From Ananas comosus (taxonomy: Eukaryota > Streptophyta > Magnoliopsida > Poales > Bromeliaceae): a stretch of DNA of 64,000 nt. Below the pieces are notes generated by a model. It saw only the letters and a program-made list of their open reading frames with translations. It was not told where the DNA came from and did no database searches. Shown here piece after piece: positions 31,213 to 43,510 of this stretch. The DNA lies in assembly GCF_001540865.1 (NCBI RefSeq), contig NC_033642.1, forward strand, positions 3,429,365-3,493,364, written 5' to 3'. A program made the position numbers and the translations under genes. Position 1 is the stretch's first letter. The number at the start of each line of letters is the position of its first letter.

Positions 31213-33440
31213 CGTCACTACAACATCATAAAAGCGCAGGTTAGAAATACTCACGCTATCGCATCCCCGCTCAAAAGACAAACCCCAAATCATGCGAAAG
31301 TAAAGAAGTGTTCTACACTACTAACTCCCGATGTTACGTTGTCGGCCGCCAACGTAACCCTCCGCGAAGTTAGAAGCCAAACACTCCAATCAACTCTAAC
31401 TTTTTAGAGTTATCATAATACCCAATCATGATACTTTCGCTCACAAGTCAAATACTGCAATAGTTACAATTTTTGCTTGGCATTTATTAGATATGACTTA
31501 GCTGCATTTACTTTTATTGCAGATGCAGAAGATATACGGAGCTGCTGGTTACTTCAATGAGCCAGATGGGTCAAACATGAGAAACCATTCGTAAGTTACA
31601 ATTTAGAGATGATATAATACTTACTTATGGACATGCTTTAATGCAATATCTCATGCTTTTGATCTTCCATTTCCCTTCTTTTCCTATTCTTCCTTGAACA
31701 ATGCTGATTTTGTAGGCTACCTGACTAATTAGGGGTGGCATAAATCCGAATCCTCTCATTTTCTAGAATTCTTTCGAATACCATAAAAGTATTATGGCAA
31801 GGTAGCTTGGATGGTCTAAGACAACCGCTGCAGCCATTTACTCTTAATAAAGTTTCGAAAAGGGAGCCGAGGATTTGCACGTTGTTATTAAGTAGAAGCG
31901 TATATGAGCCTCTATCATTTGCTCTATATTGTTAATTTGTTATTTACTGTCTCCTTTTCGTTTAGCTGATAAAAATTATTGTCTTAACAGATTTCCTATA
32001 TAAACATATGAATTTAAATTTTAAAATTCTCAAAAGGTTTAGATTATTTCCTTTCAACTTTTTATACATTTTTAGTAAAAGCTGAGTACGATGATATAAG
32101 AATACCAATGGTAAGTATGGGTGCTAGGAGCTAATTATTTTTGGTTTGATAGATATTGCTTAAGGAATACCGATCAATGTAGGCAAAATGTTTCAATTTT
32201 GCATTAGAAAGTGCACGGTGGAAATCATGATAGTTATTTGTGTTGTTTTCTTCAATTTAAAATTTTAACTTTTGCGGGATCATTGTACATAAGCTTTCTA
32301 ATCTATTTTTATTTGGTTGATATTCTAATTGATGAATTGAATATCTATGGCATCACTTGGGAAATTTTTTTGGCCATAACTAAACCCTAAATCCTAAATC
32401 AGACCGGATTGAGATTTGCCGGGTTCGGCATGAGTCTACGGTAATAACATAAGATTCGCCTGCTGCAGCATGTGTGGCAAAGGCGATTACTGCAGTGGTG
32501 TCAGGTTGCTGCTACTGCGTGAGTGTCTAGAGCTGCAGGCAGTTATGGTCCCGTTCCTACTGTGTCTGAGAGATGGTCTAGAAATAAGCATCGCTACTTC
32601 CTTTACAGACCATGTTATTCTTCTGCTTTATTTTCTCTTTGTTGCTAAGATTAGGCTATGATGCAAAAGAAGGGAGGTTTTTTAGATTTTATCAGCAGCA
32701 GGAACAAATTGAGTTATTCGTTATCCTTTTGATGAGGATGTGTGAATAATTGATCTTAAACTTGCATGTATTGTGTACTTAGATACATCTTTAATTCCTA
32801 AATTCCTACCTGGTTTTCCTGAAATTTTTTTGGTTCTATACGATAAAAAGCTTAGTTATTTGCTTCATTATTTGTCTATGGTTCTTCTCAGTTTTCCTTT
32901 TTTTTGTGTAAGTGTACTGTCTAAGGTCTTCTCATTTCTAAATTTTGCTTATCTGTTGTAAAACTATGCTAGATTAAGATAGGTCGGAATTGAAGATTAA
33001 TAATGCCTTTGGTGGATTGAGAAGCGATTTTATTAATACTATTTTTTTACATTTTATTCGTTGTTCGTGGATTTTGTAAGATATGTTAAAAAGTACATTT
33101 GTATGTAATTAAAGCATCCATTTAGGAGTGTCTGAAAATAAAATTTGGAAACTTTTGTGCCCTTCGAAATATTCATTGTCGGATCCTTACAAAATCAATG
33201 ATGCATGTATTGTATGAACTTTTCTCTTTGTTGCATTCGTGACACTTTAAGTTTAGTTCTGATTAGTTCTGAACTTGCGAAATTTTTTGCCCTGCATTAT
33301 ATTCCTTGCGCAGTCTTCAAACATAGATGCTTTATATACCCAGCTTAGTGATTTACTTCATTTTTTGTCTATGATTCTTCTCATTTTTTCGTTTTGCTTA
33401 TCTTAGCAGTGTTTGATCCATTTCTATACTTAATGGACCC
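31213..33440. other. AT-rich non-coding stretch with internal repeats
   Basis: The first 230 bases are the upstream leader of the gag fragment. The rest resembles intron DNA. A segment around 32830-33000 (CTTCATT.TTTGTCTATG, CTAGATTAAGATAGRTCGGAATTG) recurs in part at 33340-33420 and again at 36185-36250, so LTR insertions split an older tandem repeat. The only exon-like piece is at 31523-31590. Confidence 0.45.
31523..31590 (+). CDS. Candidate orphan exon (68 bp), unidentified
   Basis: A TTTATTGCAG acceptor and a GTAAGT donor bound an open 68-base segment. One frame reads MQKIYGAAGYFNEPDGSN and then MRNH. I do not recognise the protein. No second exon could be placed with confidence in the flanking 2 kb. 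It could be a remnant of a gene broken by the surrounding insertions, or chance. Confidence 0.25.
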
Positions 33441-33441
33441 N

Positions 33442-33783
33442 AAATCCACTTAGGTCCCTCAAAAACTCAAATTTACATCAGCCCGGTCTGGGCAGTTTTC
33501 GCTCAGAGGGACCGGTCTCCCTAACCTGGGACCGGACTCTCAGCCTGCCCCCGAAAATCCAACGTTCGGAAACCGGTCTCTCCCTGTACAGGACCGGTCT
33601 CTCCCCGCGCAGACGCGCTCGGGGACCGGTCTCGACTGCCAGGGACCGGTTGCCTCGCCGGCTACGCAGCACTGTTCACTGGGGGACCGGTCTCTCCTAT
33701 CAGGGACCGGTCCCCGAGAGGAAAAACTCTCAGGACTCTGCCAAAACTCTCGAGATCGCACTTTGCAAAGGTCCAGTGTGCTA
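33442..33783 (-). mobile_element. Reverse-strand LTR fragment with ACCGGT pairs
   Basis: It lies directly after the N at 33441 and is the reverse complement of the U3 end of the LTR at 58704. It ends GTGCTACA, that is TGTAGCAC on the minus strand. ACCGGT cores are at 33511/33531, 33572/33593, 33625/33645 and 33686/33706. Only the U3 end is present, so the rest is lost or hidden by the gap. Confidence 0.8.
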
Positions 33784-36156
33784 CAGCTACAGTATTAGTG
33801 ACTGGTCGACACATCTGAAGAGTGTCGGACTGAGTCGGAGTCAATTCTGCACGAATTGGATGCAGAAATGGACTGGGCACACTCAAATAAGCAAAACTAG
33901 AGTTTTGCCAGATTCGGGCGCCCAGAGCACGGTTTAGGTCGCCCAGAACTGAGTGCTGAATTTAACTGAAACTGGAAGCCAATTCGGATCCTGTGTTCCG
34001 GGCGCCCAGAAGTGGATCCGAAAATTTTACATCGTAAATATCGTTTATGTTGACACGTGGCTGGTGGTAGGTGAGGTCCGCCGGAGCCGTTTACGGGCGC
34101 AGCACACCGCGGGCGGAGGAATCGAAGGGGAGCATTTGTGCAGGCTGGAAGTTCTGGGTGCCTAGAACTAGGTTTAGGGCGCCCAGATCTTGGATTTTCT
34201 GCAGGGACAGCAGATTGCAGCAATTGTTCCTGAGGGTTATCTGACCACTCCAGCACCCTATAAATACCTGATATACGTCCCCTTTGAGCTCTTTTCACCT
34301 ATTCTTCACAGAGATCCTCTATCTTGCATCCTAATCTCTCCAAACTACTCTATTTGCATCAAAGTACCACAACTCCAAGATTTCAAGGTGCAGATTTTAC
34401 AGTTTCCCAGCGACGACTTTCAATATTTTGGCTCGTACGCGACGTAGGGAGGTCGGATTGCGACGAAACTTGGTTTGCTGGATTTTAGACTTCTAGAGGA
34501 ATCCACAAAGCCCTGAATTGCAGGTTGTGGTTGAGGTTAGCTTGGTCGTTTACATGTGTTTCTGGACTGTTGGAAATATTGAGCTAAAAATGAGATTTTT
34601 GAGCTTTTCTTGAGACAGTGGGATTTTGGACCTGAGACACCTTCTCCATTATTATTCACTGGATTTGAGACCTTCCTCACCTGATTTGGGAGTAATTAGG
34701 TGAGTTTTGACATTATAATTGAGATTAAATTAAGTTTTAGTGCTGAAATAGTGATAATTGATGGAACTCAATGTGTAGAGTTTGGAAATAGCTTGATTTC
34801 TGGTCTTGGAGGATTTCGGTTGATCCAGCAGGGATTAGCTTTGGTTCGGGATCCTTCTTTGCTACCAAGATTAGCAATTAAGGTGGGTTTTCATCGGTTT
34901 TACTCCTAAGCTCGTATTAGTCGACATGTGTGATTTCAGCTTTTGGTAGATCATGTTATAGCTCAATTTCTTTGATTAGATCATGTATGAAATCAGAATT
35001 GAGAGCATGATTAATAGTTCGATAAATATGCATGTTGGACTTGGAATTGGACTTAGAAGAAAACCAGCATTTTGACCCGTCATATGATTCTACAACCTCA
35101 TTTAGCTCTAGGAGCCGTGGTTTGATTGTATTACCGTTGTTTCAGCGCGGTGTATACCCGGAGTAGTTTAGAATGTTTTTACGCTCGTGCTGGGATGCCG
35201 AGCTTATTTTTACAGTAGAGTCTAGGCTGTTTAGGGTGCCGTCGGGGTGGACGGTGGACCCAGATTCCTATTTTTTGTCTCAGATTGTGCCGAGGGCACG
35301 TGGATTTGGTTTCTAGACCTATTTTGACCCTAGCCACTTGTCTTTGGCTTGTTAGAGCCTGATTGAGCTCGACAGAGATATGCTTGCATACTCGGTTGGG
35401 TAGCGCCCACGAGTGCCACTCCGGAGGCGGGCTTTGTGGGTTTGCGTTGATGTCGTTCGTGCAGGTTGGACTTGCTCTCCACGGACCGTTTAGTGTGGAG
35501 GTAGCTGGATAGTCGCAACCGAGCTGGACGGGTGTGTTCACAGTTTCCGGGACGGGTATGTTTACAGTCTTTATATAGATTGGGTCTGAGATGACATTGT
35601 TCTACAGAGGGTTAGAGTTAGAACATGATAGTATAGCGGTATTTAGCTGTAGATTTGTTTCAGCTTTCTTTACTATTCCTGCTTATCCCTGTAGACTTAG
35701 TGGGTGGACCGATGAGTTTGAGGGCGGTACCTACTGAGGACTACTTGTTTTTACAGTAGTTCTCACGCTCAGTTGTTACCACTGTTTTTGCAGAGTCGTC
35801 GCCTTCAACTGCTGCTGTTGCTGATCTTGATCATGGCAAGGGCGTCGCGAGTTAGAGCCCTTCCAGTCGATTCGCAGAGCTAGAGGAGCACCAGCTATAG
35901 GTAGTTGTAGTTTTTTGGTCTTTACATATAGTTGTTATATCTCGCCAGGGCGAGTATTTGTATACCTGGATGACATGTATGAATTGAACCTCAGTTTATA
36001 TATTTAGTTTATTTTCCTAGCTCCTCTATACTACTGTTTGTAGTATTGTATGATTACAGGTACTTCTACTTTTTCGTTTCGTTTAGAGGGGAAATACCTA
36101 TGTATACGGCGGGTCTGTTAGCGAGCTCGGGGAAATGAGTAATCCGGGGCGTGACA
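33784..36156 (+). mobile_element. Forward LTR (about 2.37 kb), 5' tip missing
   Basis: It is homologous to the 29229 LTR from TTAGTGACTGGTCGACAC onward but reaches the full 3' end, CCGGGGCGTGACA at 36156. The GGGCGCCC array spans 33916-34184 and CTATAAATACC lies near 34258. The 3' half shares TTTTTACAGTAGTTCTCACG and GGCAAGGGCGTCGCGAGTTA with the gypsy LTRs at 10110 and 19620. No PBS follows, so it is solo or a fragment. Confidence 0.85.
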
Positions 36157-36845
36157 TTCTTATCGTTTATTTTATTAAACTTTCTCATTTATGAATTTTG
36201 CTTTTCTATTGTAAGGGTATACTAGATTAAAATAGATCGGAATTGCAGATTAATTATGCCTTAGTGAATTGAGCTGTGAATTGCAGTTTTATGGCGTCAT
36301 AATTTATTATGGTTATTTTTGTGAAATTTGTTTGTGATTCATGAATATTGTGTTCTTCTTCGGTATAACATCTTAAAAATTACAGTTGTCTATATTCAAA
36401 TGATCCATGAATATTGTTTGTGATTCATGAATATTTTTTTTTCCCTGCATTACCTTCATTGTCGAATCCTTGCGAAATTGTGAATTAGCATAAACGGAAG
36501 AGTAGTGGAAGTGGGTGGATTTTGATGTTTTACTCACCAAATACCTTTAGAAAAGGGCATATGGTGGTTCAGAGAGTGTAGAAAAGAACAAGCGAGTAAA
36601 TCTGAGGACTCTGTTTTGTTTCCTCTCTCTGGTTCAAGAGGAGAGTAATAAAATAATATGAATTGCAAAGTTGAAATAATTAGAAGCTTTCGTGAAAATA
36701 AACTGGCATACAATATTTCAGATGTAATGAAAAAGGGGTAAGGGAGAGGTTTGATGCGAGGGAGTGCGGTGGGAGTGGTATGTAATGTCTGCTGGTGAAC
36801 AACACTTCTTAAATTCCTGATTTCCCCGTTTGTTTGCCTGTATGA
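36157..36845. other. AT-rich non-coding spacer
   Basis: The first 300 bases resemble 32925-33200 (shared TAGATTAAAATAGATCGGAATTG-like phrase). A TTTGTGATTCATGAATATT phrase is repeated at about 36330 and 36417. I see no gene. Confidence 0.4.
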
Positions 36846-37832
36846 TTGTGGATTGATGGCTGAGGTGCATGTGATAGTTCCTTCACCTCGAGCCTGACAG
36901 AGCGCGGATTATCCGCATATGATTGACTCAAGACCGAGTCGAGTGGCATAGTTGGCTAAGGTAAAGTAATCTTAGGTAAGAGTTACAATGTGTATAATAT
37001 GGCTAAGGTGTGAGTACCTTTAGAATAAAGAATAAAGAATAAAGAATAAAGAAGGGCTAATGCTAAAGATTGGCAAGTAATAAAGAATAGCAAATGCTAA
37101 AGAATAGCTAGTAAAGTAAAGAATGACTAAGAGTAAAGAATGGATAAGAATAAAGTGTAGAAGCAATTAATCTACTTATATGAGTTGCATGATTTACATA
37201 TTGCATGTTGTGAGGCAAAAGCATGGTAATGTTAGTTGCATGATTTATGATTTTATGTCTATCTATTGGACTAACATGTTGTTTGCCTCCTTTGGACCTG
37301 ATGGTCGAGCTCTTCCCTTGGGTGGCTGTACCCACTGGAAACTATGGAGTTGGTTCTCACCCCACGTTGTTTTGGGGTGTTTCAGGTTCACACGTGAGCG
37401 GCGCGGCGGCGCGAGGCGAGGGCGTAGCATTATAGTTAGCGCCCTATCACCGAGACCAGAGATAGCGGTACCCCGAGTCAGTTACTTAGGGATGTAAAGA
37501 ATAAAAAGAATCAAGTTGTAATAATCATGTTAAATCAGATTGTATTTAGAAGTTAAGCGAAAGCTAATGTAAGAATCAAATGAGAATTATGATGTAAAAA
37601 TGTATGAATGTGAATGCATGTAATAACATAGGATGTGTTATGTTGTTTGATACCTTCCATTATGCAATCTTGATTGAAATGTGTTCCTGATTGGAACTTT
37701 GTACATTGTATTGATTGCTATGCCTTGAACGTACAGGGGAGACTCTGTCCGCAGTACAGGAAAAATCCTGTCCGTTCGGCGGTTTGTTGACGTGCCCGAA
37801 TCCGACCAAAGAGGCGGGCTCGGGGCGTGACA
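36846..37832 (+). repeat. Truncated 5' LTR of the LARD-like element
   Basis: From TTGTGGATTGATGG to GGGGCGTGACA this 987-bp stretch closely matches 45975-46953. The first ~2.46 kb of the LTR is absent and the left junction is abrupt, so either a deletion or an assembly join has occurred. Confidence 0.9.
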
Positions 37833-37839
37833 GATAAGA

Positions 37840-37851
37840 TGGTATCAGAGC
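37840..37851 (+). other. Primer-binding site (initiator tRNA-Met)
   Basis: TGGTATCAGAGC begins seven bases after the LTR end and is identical to the PBS at 10537. Confidence 0.92.
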
Positions 37852-38351
37852 ATAAAAGAAACATAAAAAGAATAATAGAAAATAGTTTAGTTGGACCTAG
37901 GAGACCCTAGGATAGTAAACCATAGAAGATTAAGGCTCGTGAGAGACGAGTATTTGTGACTTTTGGCGAAAGATTAATTGATTGGGTTGTGTCATAAACC
38001 TCTAAAACGGATGTTAGAGGTGGATTCGAGGTGTGGTTTATTCCCAACCGAGGGTGTTCATGTTGGCTGCATACAACATGAAACCGAGTAATGAGAATAG
38101 ACGACCTTGCGTGACTTTCGCCCGATTTGAGTTGGTATTAAGTGTCTCGTGTTCGACCTAGAAGGTCGAGGATTAATAGAGTTGTCGTGTATTAGGAAAC
38201 AACGGCACCGCGTAGGCGATCTTCTAAGCTCTCTCTCATGGTGGATTTCTAGAGATAGGTTTGATTGCTCTAGAAATGAGATTTTGTATTATGTGAGAGT
38301 GTGGCGCCTGCTGGAGCAGGTATAGAGCCAGATGGCGCTAGCGAAGCGCTA

Positions 38352-41300
38352 TGTCACGCCCCGGGGTCTCTTTTTAGTTTAAAGCATAGCGGAAAAGCGT
38401 CTGAAATTTTTTTTGAAAATCTGACCCTAGAGTATGCTAGATCCGCCAAAAATACAGGAGATCCACTGTTCACACGGATAGAGTCTCCCCTGTATTTGCA
38501 CGGCGTCGCACAAGTACAAGAGTTCAAACATGATACAACCACAACTAGATGAACATACAAATAACCAACAGTTATACATTCATACACCATTCACCACAGT
38601 TTCACATTTATACATTCAATATTTAAACATAAATCCATATCTATCAGTTAAAATATTTCCAACCACAGAAACAGGTTTTGAAATACTAAGATACAGAATC
38701 CATAAAAAACCTTTTGAAAACTATTCCCTACACAGGAACTTTTGTCTTTTTAAAAACGCTACCACGAGGGGTGGAAAACTATTTTTATTTCATGAAGACA
38801 CAAAATCCTTTATTACATTTCAAAACCAATTGAAAACATCAATATCCAAAAGTAAATAATAGAAACTGAACAATATAAGTATCTAAGTCATTTATTTAAG
38901 AAAAACAGGGTTAGGGAAGATAAACCAAACCACGGGACGGAACGCTCTATCGTATGGTAGACCCGCTCCTCACCAGCTGTCCCACTCGGACCTGCTACGT
39001 CACCTGTAATGGGGGCGGGGGGTGAGAACATGTAAACATGTGTCCCCTCCCAGTGGGTACTGCAAGCCGACGAGGGCGAGGGGTACTCACTAGTCACGGA
39101 GATAAACAAGGATATAGATAATGGTAGTACAGTAGCTAAAATAAACAAGTACTGAAATGTATATAAATAAACCACTACAGCTACTGTATGCATGCATCAA
39201 CGGGACAATCAGTCCAAAAGTACCCAATCTGAAATGGCCGTATTGGTACCCAACACCTCAGGCCTATGCCACATCTACTCTGACAGAAACAAGCCATATT
39301 GGTACCCAACACCTCAGGCTGAAAGCATATAACCTCACAAGGGCTCACGGGTTGACACAAGCAACCACTTTTCCGAAAAAGAACACCCTCTTGCGGTGGA
39401 TCAGACCGCTGGTGTTCGTGAAATGCGTACGAGCAGTGGCGATCGATGCAGAATGCTCAATAGCCAAACGTCGGCAACCAGCCGACAATCCTGCCCACTC
39501 AGGGCACACTGACCATATGGGTCCTCATGTAACCAAATCGACCAACCAGGTCACAAGTATACGATATGAAACTCGACCAACAAGGTCCTCGATACAACAC
39601 AGGAGAATCGACCAACCAGGTCACAGATATCATATACTGATGAAATCTACTCTACTCCTACACAAGATACTAAACATGGAAACAAACGAGTAGAGTAAAT
39701 AAGGAAATAGCATGGGTACAGGGCTCAACATGTATAAGGTAAGTGATATGAATAACAAGGGTAAAGGAAACGTCACCAAGCGTGCACCACTATACCGACT
39801 TCGGATCGAAGTACCCACCTGTACGTGTCTGACGAAGATCTCTCGACTATGAAGACGGAACAATCGAACCTACGAAAGGTCCAATGGGTTAGAATCTAAC
39901 CCACTAACATGTCTCCCTAACACACAATCCCCACTCACCAAAACCATGAGAACCGGTTTTTCCCAATACCGATTACCGAACAAGCCGGAAGTCCCGAAAA
40001 CCGCACCAACTCCACCGTCGCTCACCCGTCGTTTTCGAACCCTCGAAACGATGCGGGTGACCAGCCAACAAGGCTCAGCGACGTCGCAAATAAACACCAA
40101 GTACCGTCGGAAGAATTCCGAACCGAAACCGCGTTCCATCGGCAGATTTTACCGAGAAACGCTCCGAAAATCACTTTTCGATTTTCGCAAGGGCTTGGGG
40201 CCTTGGACGGTCAGTCCAGAGGTTACCTCAGCCCAAACATACTGCCAACAGCAGCCCGACAAACAGAATTGCATAAAAGCCCTCCAAGATACACAAAATC
40301 ACATCATTTTATGTGATTTCAGGGCTTTTATGGTCCGTGCACGCAAACCAGAGGTCGATTAATCAGACCGTCACACTCGTTGATAGGTTTCAGCGTGCTG
40401 GAGGCCGTGCTCACCTTTCGGAGCATTGCCGGCCACTGTGGCATGCGCACGAGCGACGCAAAAATCAGCCAAACAGCGCGCACAGTGCTAAGATTACGTT
40501 TAATACACCAACCAGGGCATCTCAGCCTTTAACAGAGGTGAGCATGATGTTCAGCATGAAACAACGATGATCATGCTCACCTCCACATTCATCGGGGTTC
40601 TTTCGGATCATTAGAAAGGCGACCGGGACCCCAAAATGAAATGCTAGAACTGTAATTACAGCCTTACCAGAACAATGAAGCTAGGGTTGGTCGCCGGCGG
40701 CCGGACGGCGGGCGGTTCGGCCGGGGAGGGGTGCATCCGGTCGGAAGGGTCCAAGGCAGGTGCTGGCTGGCGGCGGGAGGCGGTAGGTGGCGCGGCGGCT
40801 GAGATCAACTCACGGCTTGCTCTCGGGTTCAAATGGTCCGCAGCGGCCCAGCGGCGGCCGGAGGAGCTCTGGGCGACGACGATCCGTCGCCGGAGGCCGT
40901 GGGAAGTGTGGTGCTCCCCGCTGTGGGCGGCGGCGACGCGCGGATTGGAGGGAAGCCCAGCCTCGGCCCGCACCAAGTCTGGGCGGCCGCAGGGAGCTCG
41001 GACGGCGGCCGGCGGCGTGCGGGGACGGCGGGGGTGCGCGGGGGAGGACGCCGGCAGCCAGACGATGACGGTACAGCCGAGCTTGGGCTTCCAATGCTAG
41101 CGAGTCCCGAGCCTGGGTCAACTCGGCCCGAGTTGGCTCGGTTTGGCCGCAGCTTGCACAGGGGCTCCAGTGGCGTGCGGGGACGGCGGGGGCCGGCGCC
41201 GGAGATGGACCTCGGCCAGAGGATGATGGAGATCGGGCTCAGATACTCCCTCGGGCCCAACAACCAAAGATGTGGCGAGTCGGAGCTAGAGGAGAATCGA

Positions 41301-42134
41301 GAGGAGGCCGGGGTGGCTTTTCCAGCAGCCGGAGCTGCTCGCCGGCGGTCCGGGTGTGCGTATAGGCAGGGCAGGGTGTAGGTAGGGCGGCTAGGGTTAG
41401 CTAGGTGAACGTGGGCAGCCAAAGAACCATGGAAACCCTAGATGCCCCTTTTATACAAGGTGTCATTTTGCGAGAAACCCCTTCAAAGTGAAATAATTAT
41501 AATCCTGCCCTTGCCTGCGTGTGTAATATGCATGCCAGCCCCTCGACATTCGAAATCTCGTGAAACGACGCATAAAATATAGGGTCTCTTCGCGATTAGT
41601 CGATTCTGCCAAATTGACCTCTCAGCGGACTTTTCACGATTCCCGAAGATCCGTCCGTCGGATTTCCGAACGAATTACGCCAGCGCATTGAGCACGACTG
41701 GGGCATCGAATCTAGCATTTTATTTCGTCTGATTTGGTCTCTGATCAGCGACGAAACCTGCCCTCTCTTTTTTCACCATATAATCACTTATATTAATACG
41801 TGTAATTTCAATCAAACCCCTTTTTTCTCGATAACCGTGCATCAGAACCCAATTCCGTCAGTGCCATTGGGTCCAGAATGGTCGAGCCGTTCGAAACGAG
41901 CTATTGAAGTCCTATATTCGGAGTTCAACCTGCACCAGAACCCTTCTCTAATCGTTGGCTCATCCGGAAAGCCGAAGTTACTGTTCACTTAAGTCGTCGG
42001 TTCGGGTCGCGTAACTTCTCCGTCTTAGCTCATTTTCTCCTGAAATTTGACGAGTGTTTTAGTAATTACATTACACACAAAAACATCGTCAACCAAGGGT
42101 TTAATTTTATTTTTCAAAAACTTCGGTTATTACA
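38352..42134 (-). mobile_element. Solo LTR nested in the LARD-like element (3,783 bp)
   Basis: The plus strand reads TGTCACGCCCCGGGG...GGTTATTACA. The TSD CGCTA is at 38347-38351 and 42135-42139. It has no internal region. A markedly GC-rich block (about 40680-41400) contains a proline/serine/arginine-rich minus-strand frame of 197 codons (41422-40829), probably part of the transcribed leader and not a protein gene. A second, gapped copy of the same LTR end is at 51395. Confidence 0.95.
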
Positions 42135-42139
42135 CGCTA

Positions 42140-43510
42140 GTAGTGATCTATGGCGAGAAGTGAAACTCACGGTAGAGACGGAAGTGGCTAGTCGACTCTC
42201 AGTGCAACTTAATTAGTAAATTGCGAGAGTTGAGCCATAATGCCTATGGGCACCCGAGTAGTCCGAGTATTTCGGATGTCATTCCGATGGGTCTAACAGC
42301 GAAAGTGAATCACTGTTGAGGGAATAGTTGGTTAGTAACCAAGTACAAGCACGTAGACCTAGTAGTACCTCAATGTGAGGTAGGAGGGTTGTGCTTGTGT
42401 AGTCGGCATACATAGGCAAGAATTGCCTAACACTGGACTTAGTGTGGAACACTATAGAGGCATATGATGTTCGGGTGTAGTTGCTCGTGGAGTGCGAGTT
42501 TTGTTCAGTAAGAGAGTGTATTGGCAGTAGCACTTGAGCATTGCTAAGTGTGAAGCGGGCTAAGGATCACTCGTAGGGCTGGTGGCTCACACTAGGTGCT
42601 TAGGAGCTGATAGTGGTACATAGCTCGGTAGAGCGTGTCGTGCGGTTAATAGTATACCGAGAGTATGATTGTGACCCAACCCGGGAATCTGTAACGGATT
42701 GGGATCTTAGTTGCTCCTGATTGGAGTGTGTGCGAATTCCCAAGTGAGAATTTTGCCCGATCATGATTGGGTTTGCATTTGCGAGCAAGAGACGCTGCGT
42801 ATTGAGACAGGTTTAGGCGGTAGGCCCACGTAGGATTGGTGGCCTTTGGTCCACCTGTGGAGACCGAAGAGGGCGATTTGGCTGATAGCCTTATCGAGGA
42901 GTTTGACTCGAGTTCACGAACGAAGCGCTCGCGTGAACTTGTCGCGAAAGTAGTTTGATGTTAATCGTGGCTTGTGGTATCAGATGATGAAATACTCCTT
43001 GTGAGACATCGAACTGGTGGAAGGCCACGTGATGTTGGAGACTATGCTCGTAAGCGAACCAAGACTTGAAATGTGCCGAATTGGGCCATCTCACGTTAAG
43101 GTTAAGGGTCAGTGCAAAATTAGAGCACTCGCGACGGAGCGATGTATCGGTGATATTGCTTTTAAGTAATGTCGGTGATCGAATTGGGAGGTATTCCCTG
43201 AAGGGAAGGCCAGTGCAAAGAAGAGTTCTTTGTGTACCGAAGGGCGAGTGGTGTTGGAGTGCGTAGAGTCGTTGAGTACCGACTTGCGCTGCCACTATGA
43301 CTTGCAAGACCCGTGATGCACTTCTGCATCACACTTTACAAATGAGTTTAATATAAAACCCATGTCCTTTAGAATGAGCCGCTTCTGGAACCACGATAGT
43401 GTGAAGCCGCTCTGGAGTGGGAGAATGAGTCGGTACCCTCAATTGCTCGCGGAGCTGAATTGAGGCGTGGTTTGAATTTCGCGGACGAAATTCTTTTAAG
43501 GGGTGGAGAA
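42140..43510 (+). other. Internal region of the LARD-like element, right part
   Basis: About 1.37 kb carries no recognisable retroelement protein in any frame. It ends in TTTCGCGGACGAAATTCTTT and a purine tract (AAGGGGTGGAGAA) before the 3' LTR. The same GCGGACGAAA phrase precedes the PPTs at 18105 and 53658, so this end derives from a chromovirus. Confidence 0.7.

Noticed and set aside
40675..41422. 182-197-codon frames in the solo LTR
   Set aside because: GC-rich, overlapping on both strands, no known domain. Kept as an unusual LTR block, not as a gene.
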